Assembly (NCBI GenBank): GCA_016190445.1
Contig: JACPQL010000027.1
Span: 1 to 64,000, forward strand
Source: Chloroflexota bacterium
Lineage (GTDB): Bacteria; Chloroflexota; Dehalococcoidia; Lucifugimonadales; JACPQL01
Length of the DNA stretch: 64,000 nt
Direction: 5' to 3'
Each line of letters begins with the position of its first letter. Position 1 is the first letter of the stretch. Positions 17,588-27,453 of this stretch are shown one piece after another. The notes beneath the pieces are model-generated. The model ran no database searches, was not told the DNA's origin, and saw nothing but the letters and a program-made list of their open reading frames with translations. A program made the translations under genes and the position numbers.

Positions 17588-17887
17588 CTACGTCTGCACC
17601 GTCCCTGCGTGCATGCGCTCAAACTCTGGCAGGAAGCGCCTCAACTGCGCCCGGTTGACCCGAAAGAACATATGGAGCCCCTCTTTGCGGGACTCCATGA
17701 GGCCGCAGTGCTCCAGCACGCGGAAGTGGTGCGACAGCGCCGGTGCAGAGAGGGGGAAGCGCTGTGATATCTCCGCACAACTCACCTCATCGGCCCGAAG
17801 CAGCATCCGCACAATCTGGTAGCGGGTCCCGTCCGCCAGGGCCTTGAAGATGGCCGTTGCTTCTTTAGGGAATTGGTCGTCAGCCAT
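17588..17887 (-). CDS. ArsR-family transcriptional regulator
   Basis: A 99-aa winged-helix repressor: IFKALADGTRYQIVRMLL at the start, recognition helix region AEISQRFPLSAPALSHHFRVLE, wing EGLHMFFRVNRAQLRRFL. No CxC metal site precedes the recognition helix, so it may sense something other than As/Cd/Zn or act in redox control. It reads towards yceI, 183 nt downstream, and may control it. A TTAAATTGTTAA palindrome lies 23 nt upstream of the ATG as a candidate autoregulatory operator. Confidence 0.88.
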   Translation of the reverse strand: MADDQFPKEATAIFKALADGTRYQIVRMLLRADEVSCAEISQRFPLSAPALSHHFRVLEHCGLMESRKEGLHMFFRVNRAQLRRFLPEFERMHAGTVQT

Positions 17888-17909
17888 TGCTCACTACTTC
17901 TAAAATCAC

Positions 17910-17921
17910 TTAACAATTTAA
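17910..17921 (-). promoter_or_regulatory. Candidate ArsR operator
   Basis: TTAACAATTTAA is a 12-bp inverted repeat in an AT-rich island of otherwise GC-rich DNA, directly before the arsR start. ArsR proteins typically bind AT-rich dyads of this kind. The role is inferred from position. Confidence 0.4.
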
Positions 17922-17939
17922 CTTTAGCACCCCGCCAGT

Positions 17940-18250
17940 GGGCTGTCAAGGGATTGTGGACAGCACAGAAGACCACGTGAGGGGTCTTGGCCCCACTGGC
18001 CCGTTCGGGCATTGGTCCCTGCCCTGCTCTCTCAGCAGAAGGGGGTTGCCTCAAAAGTCGCCTTCCACATGCGACCCTGAGCCCTTCCCTGGAAGCGCGA
18101 AGGGTCTGGGGTGGCGAAGGCTATCTAGGAGGCACTAGCCCCACCCCAGATTCTTCGTCGTCCCGATGTCATCGGGACTCCTCAGAATGACAGTCTTGGG
18201 GCAAAGCCCAGCGGAAGCCAGGGGGCACCGGGACTCCCCACAGCGCGAGG
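17940..18250. repeat. Gene-free region with dispersed palindromic repeats
   Basis: About 310 bp lie between arsR and the collagen-like gene. I see no gene. Recognisable pieces are CCCGATGTCATCGGG (near 18,164), which resembles palindromes at 38.9 and 54.6 kb, and CCCCAGATTCTTCG with CTCAGAATGACAG, a common intergenic repeat type in bacteria. CCCTGAGCCCTTCCC and GCGAAGGGTCTGGGG are related to blocks in the elements at 11.8 and 45.9 kb. Confidence 0.5.
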
Positions 18251-18251
18251 C

Positions 18252-19466
<1,215 letters not shown>

Positions 19467-19788
19467 TCAGACACAGGCATCACATCAATTGTGGGGCCCA
19501 CGACGACCGGCAGGCAAGCTGTCTAACCTCACTAAACCTCCCATCTTTTACGTGATTGTTATACAATTCTTATGTCGCCGTGGTCCTCGTCATCGCTTGG
19601 GCCCTGGGCTTCGCGCGCCCACGGGTGTCGGGAGAGCTTCACCAGAATGGGTGATTCCTCTCTCACCCCAGTTTCATCCACGGGTCACCCGGTTGCAGGG
19701 TAGGAGGTTTGGTGAGGTAGTGGTAGGGTGGTGTTGGGACAGGGAGGTGGTGACTCAGGCTCCCTGGGATTGAATCAAGGGGACGAGC

Positions 19789-20007
19789 ATGATTGTTGTG
19801 AGTAAGATGAGACCGGCAACCACACTCCTTACAGTAGCCCAGGTGGCCGCGCTGCTCAACGTGCACCCCAATACCGTGAGGCGCTGGGCCGAACTGGGGG
19901 TGTTGCGGGCGCTCAGGATTGGGCCGCGGGGTGACCGAAGGTTCTATCGGTCAGAGGTGGAGCGCCTCCTGGAGGCTGGGCCGAAAGCGGGGCCTCTGGA
20001 GGACTAG
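19789..20007 (+). CDS. Small MerR/excisionase-like helix-turn-helix protein
   Basis: A 72-aa protein whose core LLTVAQVAALLNVHPNTVRRWAELG is an HTH_17/MerR-type DNA-binding domain, followed by RIGPRGDRRFYRSEVERLLE. It lacks an effector domain, like BldC and phage excisionases. The start at ATG 19789 has AAGGGGA upstream; ATG 19807 is an alternative. The upstream 340 nt (19,443-19,788) hold an AT-rich stretch near 19,545-19,570 but no other gene. Its target is unknown. Confidence 0.8.
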   Translation: MIVVSKMRPATTLLTVAQVAALLNVHPNTVRRWAELGVLRALRIGPRGDRRFYRSEVERLLEAGPKAGPLED

Positions 20008-20042
20008 CTTCCAATGAGTAGCCTGCCGTGGTCCGAAGCGCC

Positions 20043-20750
20043 TCACGCGCCGGCCAGGTCGGGCTGCTCTCCCTGGTCCTGGGGTGGCATGGTCTCAGCG
20101 TCCCCACGTGAGGCTTGCTGTTCCCTGGACTCCTGGGCTCGGGCCGCCTCCGCCCTCCGGTCTCGCAGCCAGCGGTGCACCTCGTCCAGAGCGGGTGGCG
20201 CCACGTAGAAGACCTGGATGTCCGAAGGGAACTGCACCCGGTGGTCCTCTCCTATGAGCAATATTCCCAACTCCTGAGACTTGAGGGTCTCGTCTATGCG
20301 TCTAGCGATGTGGTCGTAGCGGCGGCGAGAGGCGTCCTCGTAGTTGTCCTGCACTAGCCGGGTGACTTTCTGGCTCATCAGGCCGATGAGCAGGCACCGC
20401 TGCCAGTCCATGACCTCCTCCGTCAGGGCCCAGTCATCGGTGGCCTCCATCCGTGCGCCGGCCCCGCACCAGGCGCGTACCAGCGGGACGACCAGAGGGT
20501 TGAACTTTTCCAGCACTGCCAGGTCCGGGTCGCCACCCTGGTGCAGCCCCTCGTGGTACACGTGGCCGGGAGAGCCCAGGCGGCGGGTCAGGTTGTCTAC
20601 CTGCTGGCGCACCTGCTCCCAGTACCTCAGAAGCAGCGGGGCCAGCCCCTCCGGGGGCTGGGGCGGGGCCAAGAGCAGCGGCACCAGGAGCAGCTTGCGG
20701 CTGCCCTGGAACTGCTCAGCCGTCGGTCTCTCCAGACGCCCCAGTTCCAT
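20043..20750 (-). CDS. Conserved-looking protein of unknown function
   Basis: About 235 aa from ATG 20748-20750, with longer alternatives to 20,873. I do not recognise the family. Features seen: an N-terminal basic and hydrophobic segment (SRKLLLVPLLLAPP), a His-rich HVYHEGLHQGGDPDL, a run of helices with many Trp and Arg residues, and a C-terminal part (GILLIGEDHRVQFPSDIQVF) that looks like an alpha/beta domain, ending in an acidic Gln-rich tail. Coding periodicity and the tight 22-nt gap to the upstream gene support a real gene. Confidence 0.6.
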   Translation of the reverse strand: MELGRLERPTAEQFQGSRKLLLVPLLLAPPQPPEGLAPLLLRYWEQVRQQVDNLTRRLGSPGHVYHEGLHQGGDPDLAVLEKFNPLVVPLVRAWCGAGARMEATDDWALTEEVMDWQRCLLIGLMSQKVTRLVQDNYEDASRRRYDHIARRIDETLKSQELGILLIGEDHRVQFPSDIQVFYVAPPALDEVHRWLRDRRAEAARAQESREQQASRGDAETMPPQDQGEQPDLAGA

Positions 20751-20772
20751 TGGCTCGGCCTCCGAGTTCTTG

Positions 20773-21138
20773 CTACGGGCCGCGGTGTGCAGCGGGCCCG
20801 GAGCGGTCGGTGAAAGCGCCCTGCGCGGGGAAGAGCTGGCGGTACACCACCCGGTTGGTCCGGGCGCGAGCAAGGACCCGCCCCGTCCATTCGGTGGGGT
20901 TGTCCCGCAGCTTCCGGTAGAACTCGGACCTCAGCACCTCCGGGCTCTCCATCTCGTAGATGGCGATGTACTTGGGCTGGCCCTCCACGGCAACGAACCT
21001 CCTGGCACCCAGGAAGCCAGGCACGGTCAGCCGCTCCGGGACATGCTCCTCGTTGTACCAGCGGTTGAACTCCACCTCATTCTCCGGGTCCACATCCGCG
21101 GTCACCACCAGCAATCCCCTGCCAATCTCCTGCTGCAT
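20773..21138 (-). CDS. Dimeric alpha/beta-barrel (EthD-like) protein
   Basis: 121 aa with FNRWYNEEHVPERLTVPGF near residue 23 followed by ARRFVAVEGQPKYIAIYEME. This WY-x-x-EH pattern is typical of small dimeric ferredoxin-like proteins (EthD/DUF4286-like) that act in degradation pathways or as unknown monooxygenase-type folds. It lies between the hydroxyacid dehydrogenase and an unknown gene on the same strand, so the three may be one transcript. The substrate is unknown. Confidence 0.65.
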   Translation of the reverse strand: MQQEIGRGLLVVTADVDPENEVEFNRWYNEEHVPERLTVPGFLGARRFVAVEGQPKYIAIYEMESPEVLRSEFYRKLRDNPTEWTGRVLARARTNRVVYRQLFPAQGAFTDRSGPAAHRGP

Positions 21139-21186
21139 GGCATCCCTCCCCTAGTGTTCTTGGCTGCTGGACCTGGGTGCGTACCG

Positions 21187-22173
21187 CTAGCGCCTTCCGA
21201 TGGCGCCGGCGTTGACGCAGGCGGGCATGGGCTTCCCCATGACCGCGGCTATGATGTTCTCCGCGGCCATAGTGGCCATCTTCATGCGCGTCTCATAGGT
21301 ACCGCTACCCACGTGAGGGGTGATGGTGACGTTGGGCAGAGCGAGCAGGGGGTCGTCCGGAGGTATGGGCTCGGGGTCCATCACGTCCAGGGCCGCCCCC
21401 GCAATCACCCTGTCGCGCAGCGCATGGTAGAGTGCCCTCTGGTCCACCACAGGACCGCGGGAGGTGTTCACCAGGAAGGCGGCGGGCTTCATCATCGCCA
21501 GCTCAGCCGCGCCTATCAAGTGGCGGGTCTGGGGCGTAAGGGGCACGTGCAGGCTCACGAAGTCGGAGCCGCGCAGCAGGGCCGGGAGGTCAGGCGCCTG
21601 CTCCAGCCCGTACCGACGCTCTGCGTCTTCCCTCGCCGACGTGTCGGAGTACAGCACACGCATGTCGAACCCGAGGGCCCGTCTAGCCACCTCCATGCCG
21701 ATCTGGCCCAGGCCCACGACGCCCAGAGTCTTGCCATGAACATCGCTGCCCAGGTAGGCCAGGGGGTGCCAGAGCCTCCACCTCCCGGCGCGCACTTCCC
21801 TGTCCAACTCGGCTATCCTGCGGGCCGAGGCCAGGATGAGGGCGAAGGCCAGGTCCGCGGTGGTCCTGGTGAGGATGCCTGGGGTGTTGCCCACGGCTAT
21901 GCCGCGCTGGGAGGCCGCGGCCACGTCTATGTTGTCGTATCCCACACCGTTGTTGGCTATCACCTTCAGCCCGGGGGTGGCGTCCATCAGCGCGGCGTCT
22001 ACGCGGTCGGTGACGTTGGTGAGGAGGCCGACGCAGCCGCGGGCACGCTCCACCAGCACGGGGTAAGGCGGGGGACCCTCGTCGGGCCACACATCCACCT
22101 CGAACTCCCGGCGCAGCAACTCGATGGCCTCCCGGGCAACCTCCCGCGTGACGAACACCCTGTTGGCAACCAC
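21187..22173 (-). CDS. D-2-hydroxyacid dehydrogenase (glyoxylate/hydroxypyruvate reductase type)
   Basis: An NAD(P)-dependent oxidoreductase of 328 aa. The Rossmann motif is VVGLGQIGMEVARRA, with the substrate loop NNGVGYDNIDV and NTPGILTRTTADLAFALI; the catalytic Arg lies in VNTSRGPVVDQ, Glu in PEPIPPDDPLL and His in ITPHVGSGT. Sequence is closest to GyaR/GhrB-type glyoxylate reductases, but phosphoglycerate and other hydroxyacids cannot be excluded. GTG 22173 has GGAGG 8 nt upstream; the frame extends to 22,239 without family similarity. Confidence 0.9.
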   Translation of the reverse strand: MVANRVFVTREVAREAIELLRREFEVDVWPDEGPPPYPVLVERARGCVGLLTNVTDRVDAALMDATPGLKVIANNGVGYDNIDVAAASQRGIAVGNTPGILTRTTADLAFALILASARRIAELDREVRAGRWRLWHPLAYLGSDVHGKTLGVVGLGQIGMEVARRALGFDMRVLYSDTSAREDAERRYGLEQAPDLPALLRGSDFVSLHVPLTPQTRHLIGAAELAMMKPAAFLVNTSRGPVVDQRALYHALRDRVIAGAALDVMDPEPIPPDDPLLALPNVTITPHVGSGTYETRMKMATMAAENIIAAVMGKPMPACVNAGAIGRR

Positions 22174-22288
22174 GTCATGGACCTCCCGTGCGGGGTTTGG
22201 CCCTAGGGCATTGTAATGCAGTCCCAGGCCCCTCGCCACAGCATGGCACGGGCGCCTTTCCCTGTGGCGATTGCTTGGCTACTATAGC

Positions 22289-23380
22289 ATGAGTATGGGA
22301 CGTCCTCCGGTGCGCTTCATCGCCCTGGTGGACCTGGACGCCTTCTTCGCCTCGGTAGAGGTGGTGGAGCGCCCTGATCTGCGGGGCAGGCCCCTGGTCA
22401 TTGGGGGAGACCCCGCGGCGCGGGGCGTGGTGGCGGCTGCCTCCTATGAGGCGAGGCGGTACGGTGTCCACTCCGCCATGCCCATGGCCCGCGCCCTCAG
22501 GCTCTGTCCTGAGGCTGTGGTGCTGCCGGTGCGCCACCACCTCTACTCCGACTACTCACGGCGGGTGATGGCCCTTCTGGCAGAGGCCAGCCCGGTGATG
22601 GAGCAGGTGTCCATAGACGAGGCGTACCTGGACCTGACCGCCGTGGCCGCAAACCTCGGGGAGGCGGAGGAGCGCCTGCGGCGGGCCCAGGCGGCGGTAC
22701 GGCAGCGGGTGAGCCTGCCATGCTCCGTCGGACTGGCCTCCACCAAGACCGTGGCCAAGGTCGCCTGCGAGACCGGCAAGCCGAGCGGGTTTGTGGTGGT
22801 GCCGCCAGGCCAGGAGGCGGAGTTCCTGGCCCCTCTGGAGGTGGGACGACTGCCCGGCATCGGCCCCAAGACAGAGCAGCGGCTGAAGGCCCTGGGGCTC
22901 AACACTCTGGGCGAGCTGGCCCGTGCCCCCATCGGCTCCCTTATGGGAGCCCTGGGCGGGTACGGGGCCATCCTCCAGCGCCGCGCCCAGGGGGAGGACC
23001 CCGGCCAGGTACACACGGAACACGAGACCAAGTCCATCAGCGAGGAGGAGACCTTCTCGCGCGACCTTCAGGAGCGGGGCCCGCTGCTCCAGGTGCTGGC
23101 CCGCATGTGTGTCTCAGTGGCGCGGGCGCTGGAGGAGCAGAGGGTGGCAGCCAGGACTGTGACACTGAAGCTGCGCTACGCTGACTTCACCACCATCACC
23201 CGTTCCATCACTCGCCGCACCGCCACCGCAAGCCCGAAAGTCCTGGAGGAGACGGCGCGCTCCCTCCTGGCCAGGAACTGGGACACGGCGCGGCCGGTAC
23301 GCCTGATAGGGGTGGGCGTGAGCAACCTGGCGTCGCGGGTCCCGCCGGGGCAGCTCGCCTGGGAGGGGCTGGCCGAGTAG
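22289..23380 (+). CDS. dinB: DNA polymerase IV (Y family)
   Basis: A lesion-bypass polymerase. The 363-aa product has catalytic-site motifs ALVDLDAFFASVE (near residue 14) and SIDEAYLDLT (near 110), the tyrosine-rich YEARRYGVHSAMPMARA, helix-hairpin-helix LPGIGPKTEQRLKALGL and a little-finger domain ending QLAWEGLAE. No C-terminal beta-clamp QLxLF motif is obvious. ATG 22289 or 22295 are both possible; TTG 22271 is less likely. A TACTAT box just upstream suggests a short or leaderless transcript. No LexA site was identified. Confidence 0.92.
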   Translation: MSMGRPPVRFIALVDLDAFFASVEVVERPDLRGRPLVIGGDPAARGVVAAASYEARRYGVHSAMPMARALRLCPEAVVLPVRHHLYSDYSRRVMALLAEASPVMEQVSIDEAYLDLTAVAANLGEAEERLRRAQAAVRQRVSLPCSVGLASTKTVAKVACETGKPSGFVVVPPGQEAEFLAPLEVGRLPGIGPKTEQRLKALGLNTLGELARAPIGSLMGALGGYGAILQRRAQGEDPGQVHTEHETKSISEEETFSRDLQERGPLLQVLARMCVSVARALEEQRVAARTVTLKLRYADFTTITRSITRRTATASPKVLEETARSLLARNWDTARPVRLIGVGVSNLASRVPPGQLAWEGLAE

Positions 23381-23394
23381 AGGCCACTGTTCAG

Positions 23395-23465
23395 AACGAC
23401 GCCGGAGCCCGCCCATGGTGAGCCCTTCGACAGGTCCGACCCGACTCGTCGGGGTTGCGGCTCTG
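23395..23465. repeat. Short dispersed repeat remnant
   Basis: This contains CATGGTGAGCCCTTCGACA and CCCGACTCGTCGGGGTTGCG. Similar CATGGTGAGCCCCGAT and GGGGTTGCGAGTCC strings occur in the reverse complement of 38,818-38,940. Non-coding; it lies between dinB and a convergent gene. Confidence 0.45.
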
Positions 23466-23474
23466 AATGAACTG

Positions 23475-24050
23475 CTACCCGGCCGCATTGTGTAGCGCCG
23501 CCCACTCCTGCGCCAACATGGCGTATATTGCGAGATCGTGGAACTGGCCACCCACATAGGCAGCCTGACGCTGAATCCCTTCGTAGGTGAACCCCAGCCG
23601 TTGGGGGATAGCAACGCTACGCCAATTGTCGGGCTGGGCGCGGACGACCACGCGATTGAGGCCCAGACTGCCAATCAGGTGCTCAACTAGAGCACGGCAG
23701 GCACGAGTCACTATGCCCCTGCCCTGGTAAGCCTCTGCAACCCAGTAGCCGACCTCGCAGGCCCTGTTGAGAGGGTCAATTCTGCCTTCAGTACCAATGG
23801 TGCCAACAACTTGACCACGGTAAATGATAAGCGGAGGCGTGCCGCTCCCTTCCACCTTGTGCATCAGGCAACGTTCAACCCACTGACGCTCGTCCTCTGA
23901 CCTGCGAATTACATCAACCCACGGGAGCCAGCGACCCAGGTAGTCCCGGTTGGCGTCAATCAGCGCGAACAGGCCCTCAGCATCGTCCATGGCTGGCCAG
24001 CACAGCTCTATCTCTTCGTCTACCGGGATGACTTCAACGGGTGTCGGCAT
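23475..24050 (-). CDS. RimJ/RimL-type GNAT acetyltransferase
   Basis: 191 aa, similar to ribosomal-protein-serine or other N-terminal acetyltransferases. It starts MPTPVEVIPVDEEIELCWPA, has GRWLPWVDVI, the acetyl-CoA motif EVGYWVAEAYQGRGIVTRA and the closing RVVVRAQPDNWRSVAIPQRL with GFTYEGIQRQAAYV. The target protein is unknown. ATG 24048-24050 is used because the reading frame further upstream overlaps the promoter of the divergent gene. Confidence 0.87.
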   Translation of the reverse strand: MPTPVEVIPVDEEIELCWPAMDDAEGLFALIDANRDYLGRWLPWVDVIRRSEDERQWVERCLMHKVEGSGTPPLIIYRGQVVGTIGTEGRIDPLNRACEVGYWVAEAYQGRGIVTRACRALVEHLIGSLGLNRVVVRAQPDNWRSVAIPQRLGFTYEGIQRQAAYVGGQFHDLAIYAMLAQEWAALHNAAG

Positions 24051-24113
24051 CGCAAGCCAGATTATACCTACTTGGCCAAGATAACAGCTATGGCCGGTGG
24101 GCCGGGCTGCGTG

Positions 24114-24122
24114 TGCTATACT
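24114..24122 (+). promoter_or_regulatory. Predicted extended -10 promoter
   Basis: TGCTATACT, identical to the box at 11,700-11,708, lies 40 nt before the TTG start of the ornithine-cyclodeaminase-family gene. The -35 region is poor, as is common for extended -10 promoters. Confidence 0.5.
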
Positions 24123-24161
24123 CCCAACAATTGGAGCTAACCTGCGAGGAGGGGGTGAAAC

Positions 24162-25115
24162 TTGGCCCTTTGGCTGACCGAAAAGGATGTGAGAGAACTG
24201 CTTCCCATGGACCAGTGCGTCCAGCTTGTGGAGAACGTGTTCCAGCAGGCGGGCCAGGGGCAGACGGTAAACCAGAGCCGCAGGCGCATCCGGCTGCCCG
24301 CCGGCTATCAGCATGTGATGAACGCGGCCGTGCTGGGCTCAGGGGCCGTCGGTCTCAAGGCGTATGTCAGCGGGGGAGGGCCTTCCAGGTCGGTGGTCGT
24401 CCTCTGGGATTCCGAGAGCGGGGCGCTTCTCGCCATAATGCAGGCGCAACGCTTGGGCCAGGTGCGCACCGGCGCCGCCAGCGGGGTGGCCACCAAATAT
24501 ATGGCCCGTCCGGATGCCTCAACTGTGGGCCTTTTCGGTACGGGCAATCAGGCCATCACACAGCTCGAAGCGGTGTGCGCCGTGCGCCCGGTACGACAGG
24601 TCAGGTGCTACAGCCGCACCCCGGAGCGGCGCGAGACTTTCGCCCGCCGGATGGCCTCCACACTGAAACTTGATGTCAGGCCGGTGAGCACCGCTGATGA
24701 GTGCGTGGCCGGTGCCGACATTGTCATCGCTATCACTAACTCCTCGGAGCCGGTGTTCAACGGGGAGAAGCTGAAGCCAGGCGCCCATGTGAACGCCGCG
24801 GGCAGCAACTCCTGGACGCGCCGGGAGGTGGACGAGGCTACCGTTCGTCGCTCCAGCCTGGTGGCGGTGGACGACCTGCCCCAGGCCAAGGTGGAGTGCG
24901 GTGAGCTGATCTACGCTGTGGAGCGGGGCATCTTCCGCTGGGAGCAGGCAGTGGAGCTGGGGGAGGTGGTGGCAGGCCGGGTGCCTGGCCGGTCCAGCGA
25001 CGACGCCATCACCCTATTCGAGTCCCAGGGGATCGCCACTGAGGACGTGGTGGCGGCCCTGCACGTCTACAGCATGGCCAGAGAGCGGGGTCTCGGCACC
25101 GAACTTCCGGCGTGA
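24162..25115 (+). CDS. Ornithine cyclodeaminase/mu-crystallin family protein
   Basis: An NAD(P)-dependent imine reductase or dehydrogenase-like enzyme of 317 aa. The family blocks are GSGAVGLKAYVSGGG, the catalytic/substrate region AQRLGQVRTGAASGVATKYM, the dinucleotide loop VGLFGTGNQAITQLEAV, CYSRTPERRETFAR, HVNAAGSNSWTRREVD and AVDDLPQAKVECGEL. Start is TTG 24162 with GGAGGGGG 6 nt upstream. The substrate could be ornithine, alanine, or a cyclic imine. A separate C-terminal fragment of a second family member survives at 32,350-32,493. Confidence 0.88.
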   Translation: MALWLTEKDVRELLPMDQCVQLVENVFQQAGQGQTVNQSRRRIRLPAGYQHVMNAAVLGSGAVGLKAYVSGGGPSRSVVVLWDSESGALLAIMQAQRLGQVRTGAASGVATKYMARPDASTVGLFGTGNQAITQLEAVCAVRPVRQVRCYSRTPERRETFARRMASTLKLDVRPVSTADECVAGADIVIAITNSSEPVFNGEKLKPGAHVNAAGSNSWTRREVDEATVRRSSLVAVDDLPQAKVECGELIYAVERGIFRWEQAVELGEVVAGRVPGRSSDDAITLFESQGIATEDVVAALHVYSMARERGLGTELPA

Positions 25116-26704
25116 TGGAGATAATGCCCATGCCACAGCAGGTGAGCATCAAGGTGATTGACCAGGTAGGGGATTCGGTGCTCAGCACGGCCACCGAATT
25201 CGCCCTGCGGCTGCCTGGTGTCCGCTACTGCGACATCCGGGTCGAAGCCAACGAGCGGCGGACCGCCGTGGCGGAGAACGGCCTGGAGAAGGCCAGCACC
25301 GAGGACTATGGCCTTGCCTTCGGCGTCCGGGTCCTGGCAGAGTCCGGCGGCGTGGTGGCCCCAGGCTACTTTGGCCAGATGCTGGGCTCGGCGGACGTGG
25401 ACAGGATAGGGCGTGTGCTTCAGGAGGGGGTAAAGCACGCCCACCAGCGGGCACGGGCCAGCGCGGAGCGGAAGGCATTGGCAAAAGGCCGGTTCGGCCC
25501 TCTGGGCCGCGCCCTGTACAGCACCGATCTTGCCCCCATTGAGGTCAAGCAGCAGACCATCCTCGCCACCTACCGGCAGGACCCCCGAGAGGTGCCCCTG
25601 GCCCGGGTGGTGGCGGCTGCTGCCGCTGCCTCCCGCGCCGTGGCCGGCCTGGATTCACGGGTGGCCTACAGCGTCGTGAGCGCCGCCACCGCCATCATCA
25701 GGGAGCTGTTCTGTAGCTCCCAGGGGTCGTGCATAGACCAGGGCTACGCCCAGACGGAGGGAGCCGTGTTTGTGGTGGCCAGCGGCAAGAAGGCCCCTCT
25801 CGAGCTGTATGACTTCACCGGCCATCAGCGCGGGTGGGAGGTCATCGAAGAGGGGTACGCCTCCGGCGCCATCCGTCTTCCCTCTCTGTTGGACTTCGCC
25901 ACCGGCCTGGCCCGTCTCACCCTGGAGACGGCGGACGCCCCATTCCTGCCGTCCACCGATGGCGAGGCGGTGGTGGTGACAGACCCCCACTACAACGCCC
26001 TGGTGGTGCACGAGGTGGTGGGCCACCCATCGGAGCTGGACCGGGCCCTGAAATACGAGACGGGGTACGCCGGCCGGAGCTGGCTCTTCAAGAGCCTGAG
26101 GGACAACCAGATTGGGAAGCAGGTGGCGTCCCCCCTGGTGAACGCCGTCTCCGACCCCACGCTGGAGGGGTACGGCCACTTCCTGTACGACCACGAGGGG
26201 ACCCCCGCCCGGCGGGTACACCACATCCAGGGCGGGGTCTACCGGGAGTTCCTGAACAGCCGCCAGACCGCCGCCATCCTGGGTGTTGCCCCCAACGGCT
26301 CCTACCGCGCCGCCGATGCCTCCCTGGTGCCCCTCATTCGCATGACCAACACCTTCTTTCCCGCCGGTAGCTCTGATCCCCAGCGCATCCTGCGGGACGT
26401 GGAGCGCGGCTACTATGTCAAAGGGCACCGCATCCCCTCGGTGGCCGAGTCCAGGGAGAACTTCCGCATCTCGGCCATGCAGGTGTACGAGATAAGGAAC
26501 GGCGAGATGGGGCAGTTGTACCGGGACGGCGCGGTAATGTCCGACAGCCGCGACTACTTCATGCGGGTGGACGCCGTGGGCAACGACCTCCAGTTGTTCC
26601 CCATCCCCAACTGCGGGAAGGGCCAGCCCATGCAGTCCAAGCGCATGGGCAACGGCGGCCCCACCATGCGCAGCGTCGCACGGTTGGTGGGGAGGGGTGG
26701 GTAG
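25115..26704 (+). CDS. tldD: TldD-type metalloprotease subunit
   Basis: With TldE/PmbA, TldD forms a heterodimeric zinc protease known to process microcin precursors and degrade CcdA antitoxin. About 529 aa; the HExxxH zinc site is HEVVGHPSE at about residue 299, and the C-terminal part has GYYVKGHRI and NCGKGQPM with RMGNGGPTMR. The partner gene lies 3.3 kb downstream (30,017). ATG 25115 overlaps the stop of the upstream gene (GTGATGG), so translation is coupled; ATG 25124 or 25130 are alternatives. Confidence 0.9.
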   Translation: MEIMPMPQQVSIKVIDQVGDSVLSTATEFALRLPGVRYCDIRVEANERRTAVAENGLEKASTEDYGLAFGVRVLAESGGVVAPGYFGQMLGSADVDRIGRVLQEGVKHAHQRARASAERKALAKGRFGPLGRALYSTDLAPIEVKQQTILATYRQDPREVPLARVVAAAAAASRAVAGLDSRVAYSVVSAATAIIRELFCSSQGSCIDQGYAQTEGAVFVVASGKKAPLELYDFTGHQRGWEVIEEGYASGAIRLPSLLDFATGLARLTLETADAPFLPSTDGEAVVVTDPHYNALVVHEVVGHPSELDRALKYETGYAGRSWLFKSLRDNQIGKQVASPLVNAVSDPTLEGYGHFLYDHEGTPARRVHHIQGGVYREFLNSRQTAAILGVAPNGSYRAADASLVPLIRMTNTFFPAGSSDPQRILRDVERGYYVKGHRIPSVAESRENFRISAMQVYEIRNGEMGQLYRDGAVMSDSRDYFMRVDAVGNDLQLFPIPNCGKGQPMQSKRMGNGGPTMRSVARLVGRGG

Positions 26705-26782
26705 AGTCAGGCTGGTGTCAGGCTCCTTGACGGGGAGCGGGCCATTCTTCATACTATTGTAAGAATCTGGTAGGAGAGTGGT

Positions 26783-27055
26783 ATGACCAAAGCGGCCAAG
26801 GTTGCCATTAGCCTCCCTGAGGAGCTTCTCCAGTGCATCGAGATGGAACGTCAGGCCACCGGAGAGACACGCAGCGAGTTCCTTCGCCGCGCCGTGGAGG
26901 CCTTCTTGCTTCGAGAGCGCGAGCGTGAGCTGGACGAGCAATACGTCCGAGGTTATCTGGAGACTCCCGAGACTTCTGAAGAGGTAGGGGGAATGTATCG
27001 GGCCGGTCTTGCCGCCCTTGCTCAAGAGCCCTGGGAAGACGGAGACGACCAGTGA
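26783..27055 (+). CDS. Ribbon-helix-helix antitoxin (MazE/CopG-like)
   Basis: A 90-aa protein. The N-terminal AKVAISLPEELLQCIEMER with GETRSEFLRRAVEAFL is a ribbon-helix-helix DNA-binding domain; the acidic C-terminus (PETSEEVGGMYRAG, EPWEDGDDQ) would wrap the toxin. A TAGGAGAG site precedes the ATG. It overlaps the MazF-like gene by 4 nt, the usual layout for an autoregulated antitoxin-toxin pair. Confidence 0.85.
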   Translation: MTKAAKVAISLPEELLQCIEMERQATGETRSEFLRRAVEAFLLRERERELDEQYVRGYLETPETSEEVGGMYRAGLAALAQEPWEDGDDQ

Positions 27056-27369
27056 AGCGAGGCGAAGTGTGGTGGGCAGACCTTCCACCACCCGCCGGGC
27101 GCAGGCCTGTAGTCCTCCTCTCCCGTGATTCGGCGTACCCAGTCCGGCGTTTCGTGATTGTCGCGCCCGTCACTACACGTATCCGCCGTATTCCGGCAGA
27201 GGTCCCGCTGGGGCCGGAGGACGGCCTTGCCCGTCCCTGCGTCGTAAACCTTGACGTCATAGCCACTATCGCCAAAGACGCTCTTCAAGAGCGGATCACC
27301 GCCCTGGGCCTGGCGAAGCTCAAGGCGGTTGACACGGCGCTCCGCTTCGCTCTGGGCCTGGAGCAGTAG
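27052..27369 (+). CDS. MazF/PemK-family endoribonuclease toxin
   Basis: 105 aa, the standard MazF size. It begins KRGEVWWADLPPPAGRRPVV, with RPVVLLSRD and VIVAPVTTRIRRIPAEV, then CVVNLDVIATIAKDAL; the conserved Arg and Thr/Ser catalytic residues of MazF correspond to the GRRPVV and APVTT segments. It would cleave mRNA at a short sequence unless bound by the upstream antitoxin. GTG 27052 overlaps the antitoxin stop (GTGA). Confidence 0.9.
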   Translation: MKRGEVWWADLPPPAGRRPVVLLSRDSAYPVRRFVIVAPVTTRIRRIPAEVPLGPEDGLARPCVVNLDVIATIAKDALQERITALGLAKLKAVDTALRFALGLEQ

Positions 27370-27453
27370 CGGCACTTCCCAACACCTCCCTCATGCGCTA
27401 TCGTTGGGCCAGTTAGCTAAACACAAGGTTGAGCCTTTCCAGGAGGTGTGAAC

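Noticed and set aside
20344-22206. 620-codon plus-strand open frame
   Set aside because: It lies opposite three genes with recognisable protein features, and its product is a low-complexity His/Arg-rich shadow.
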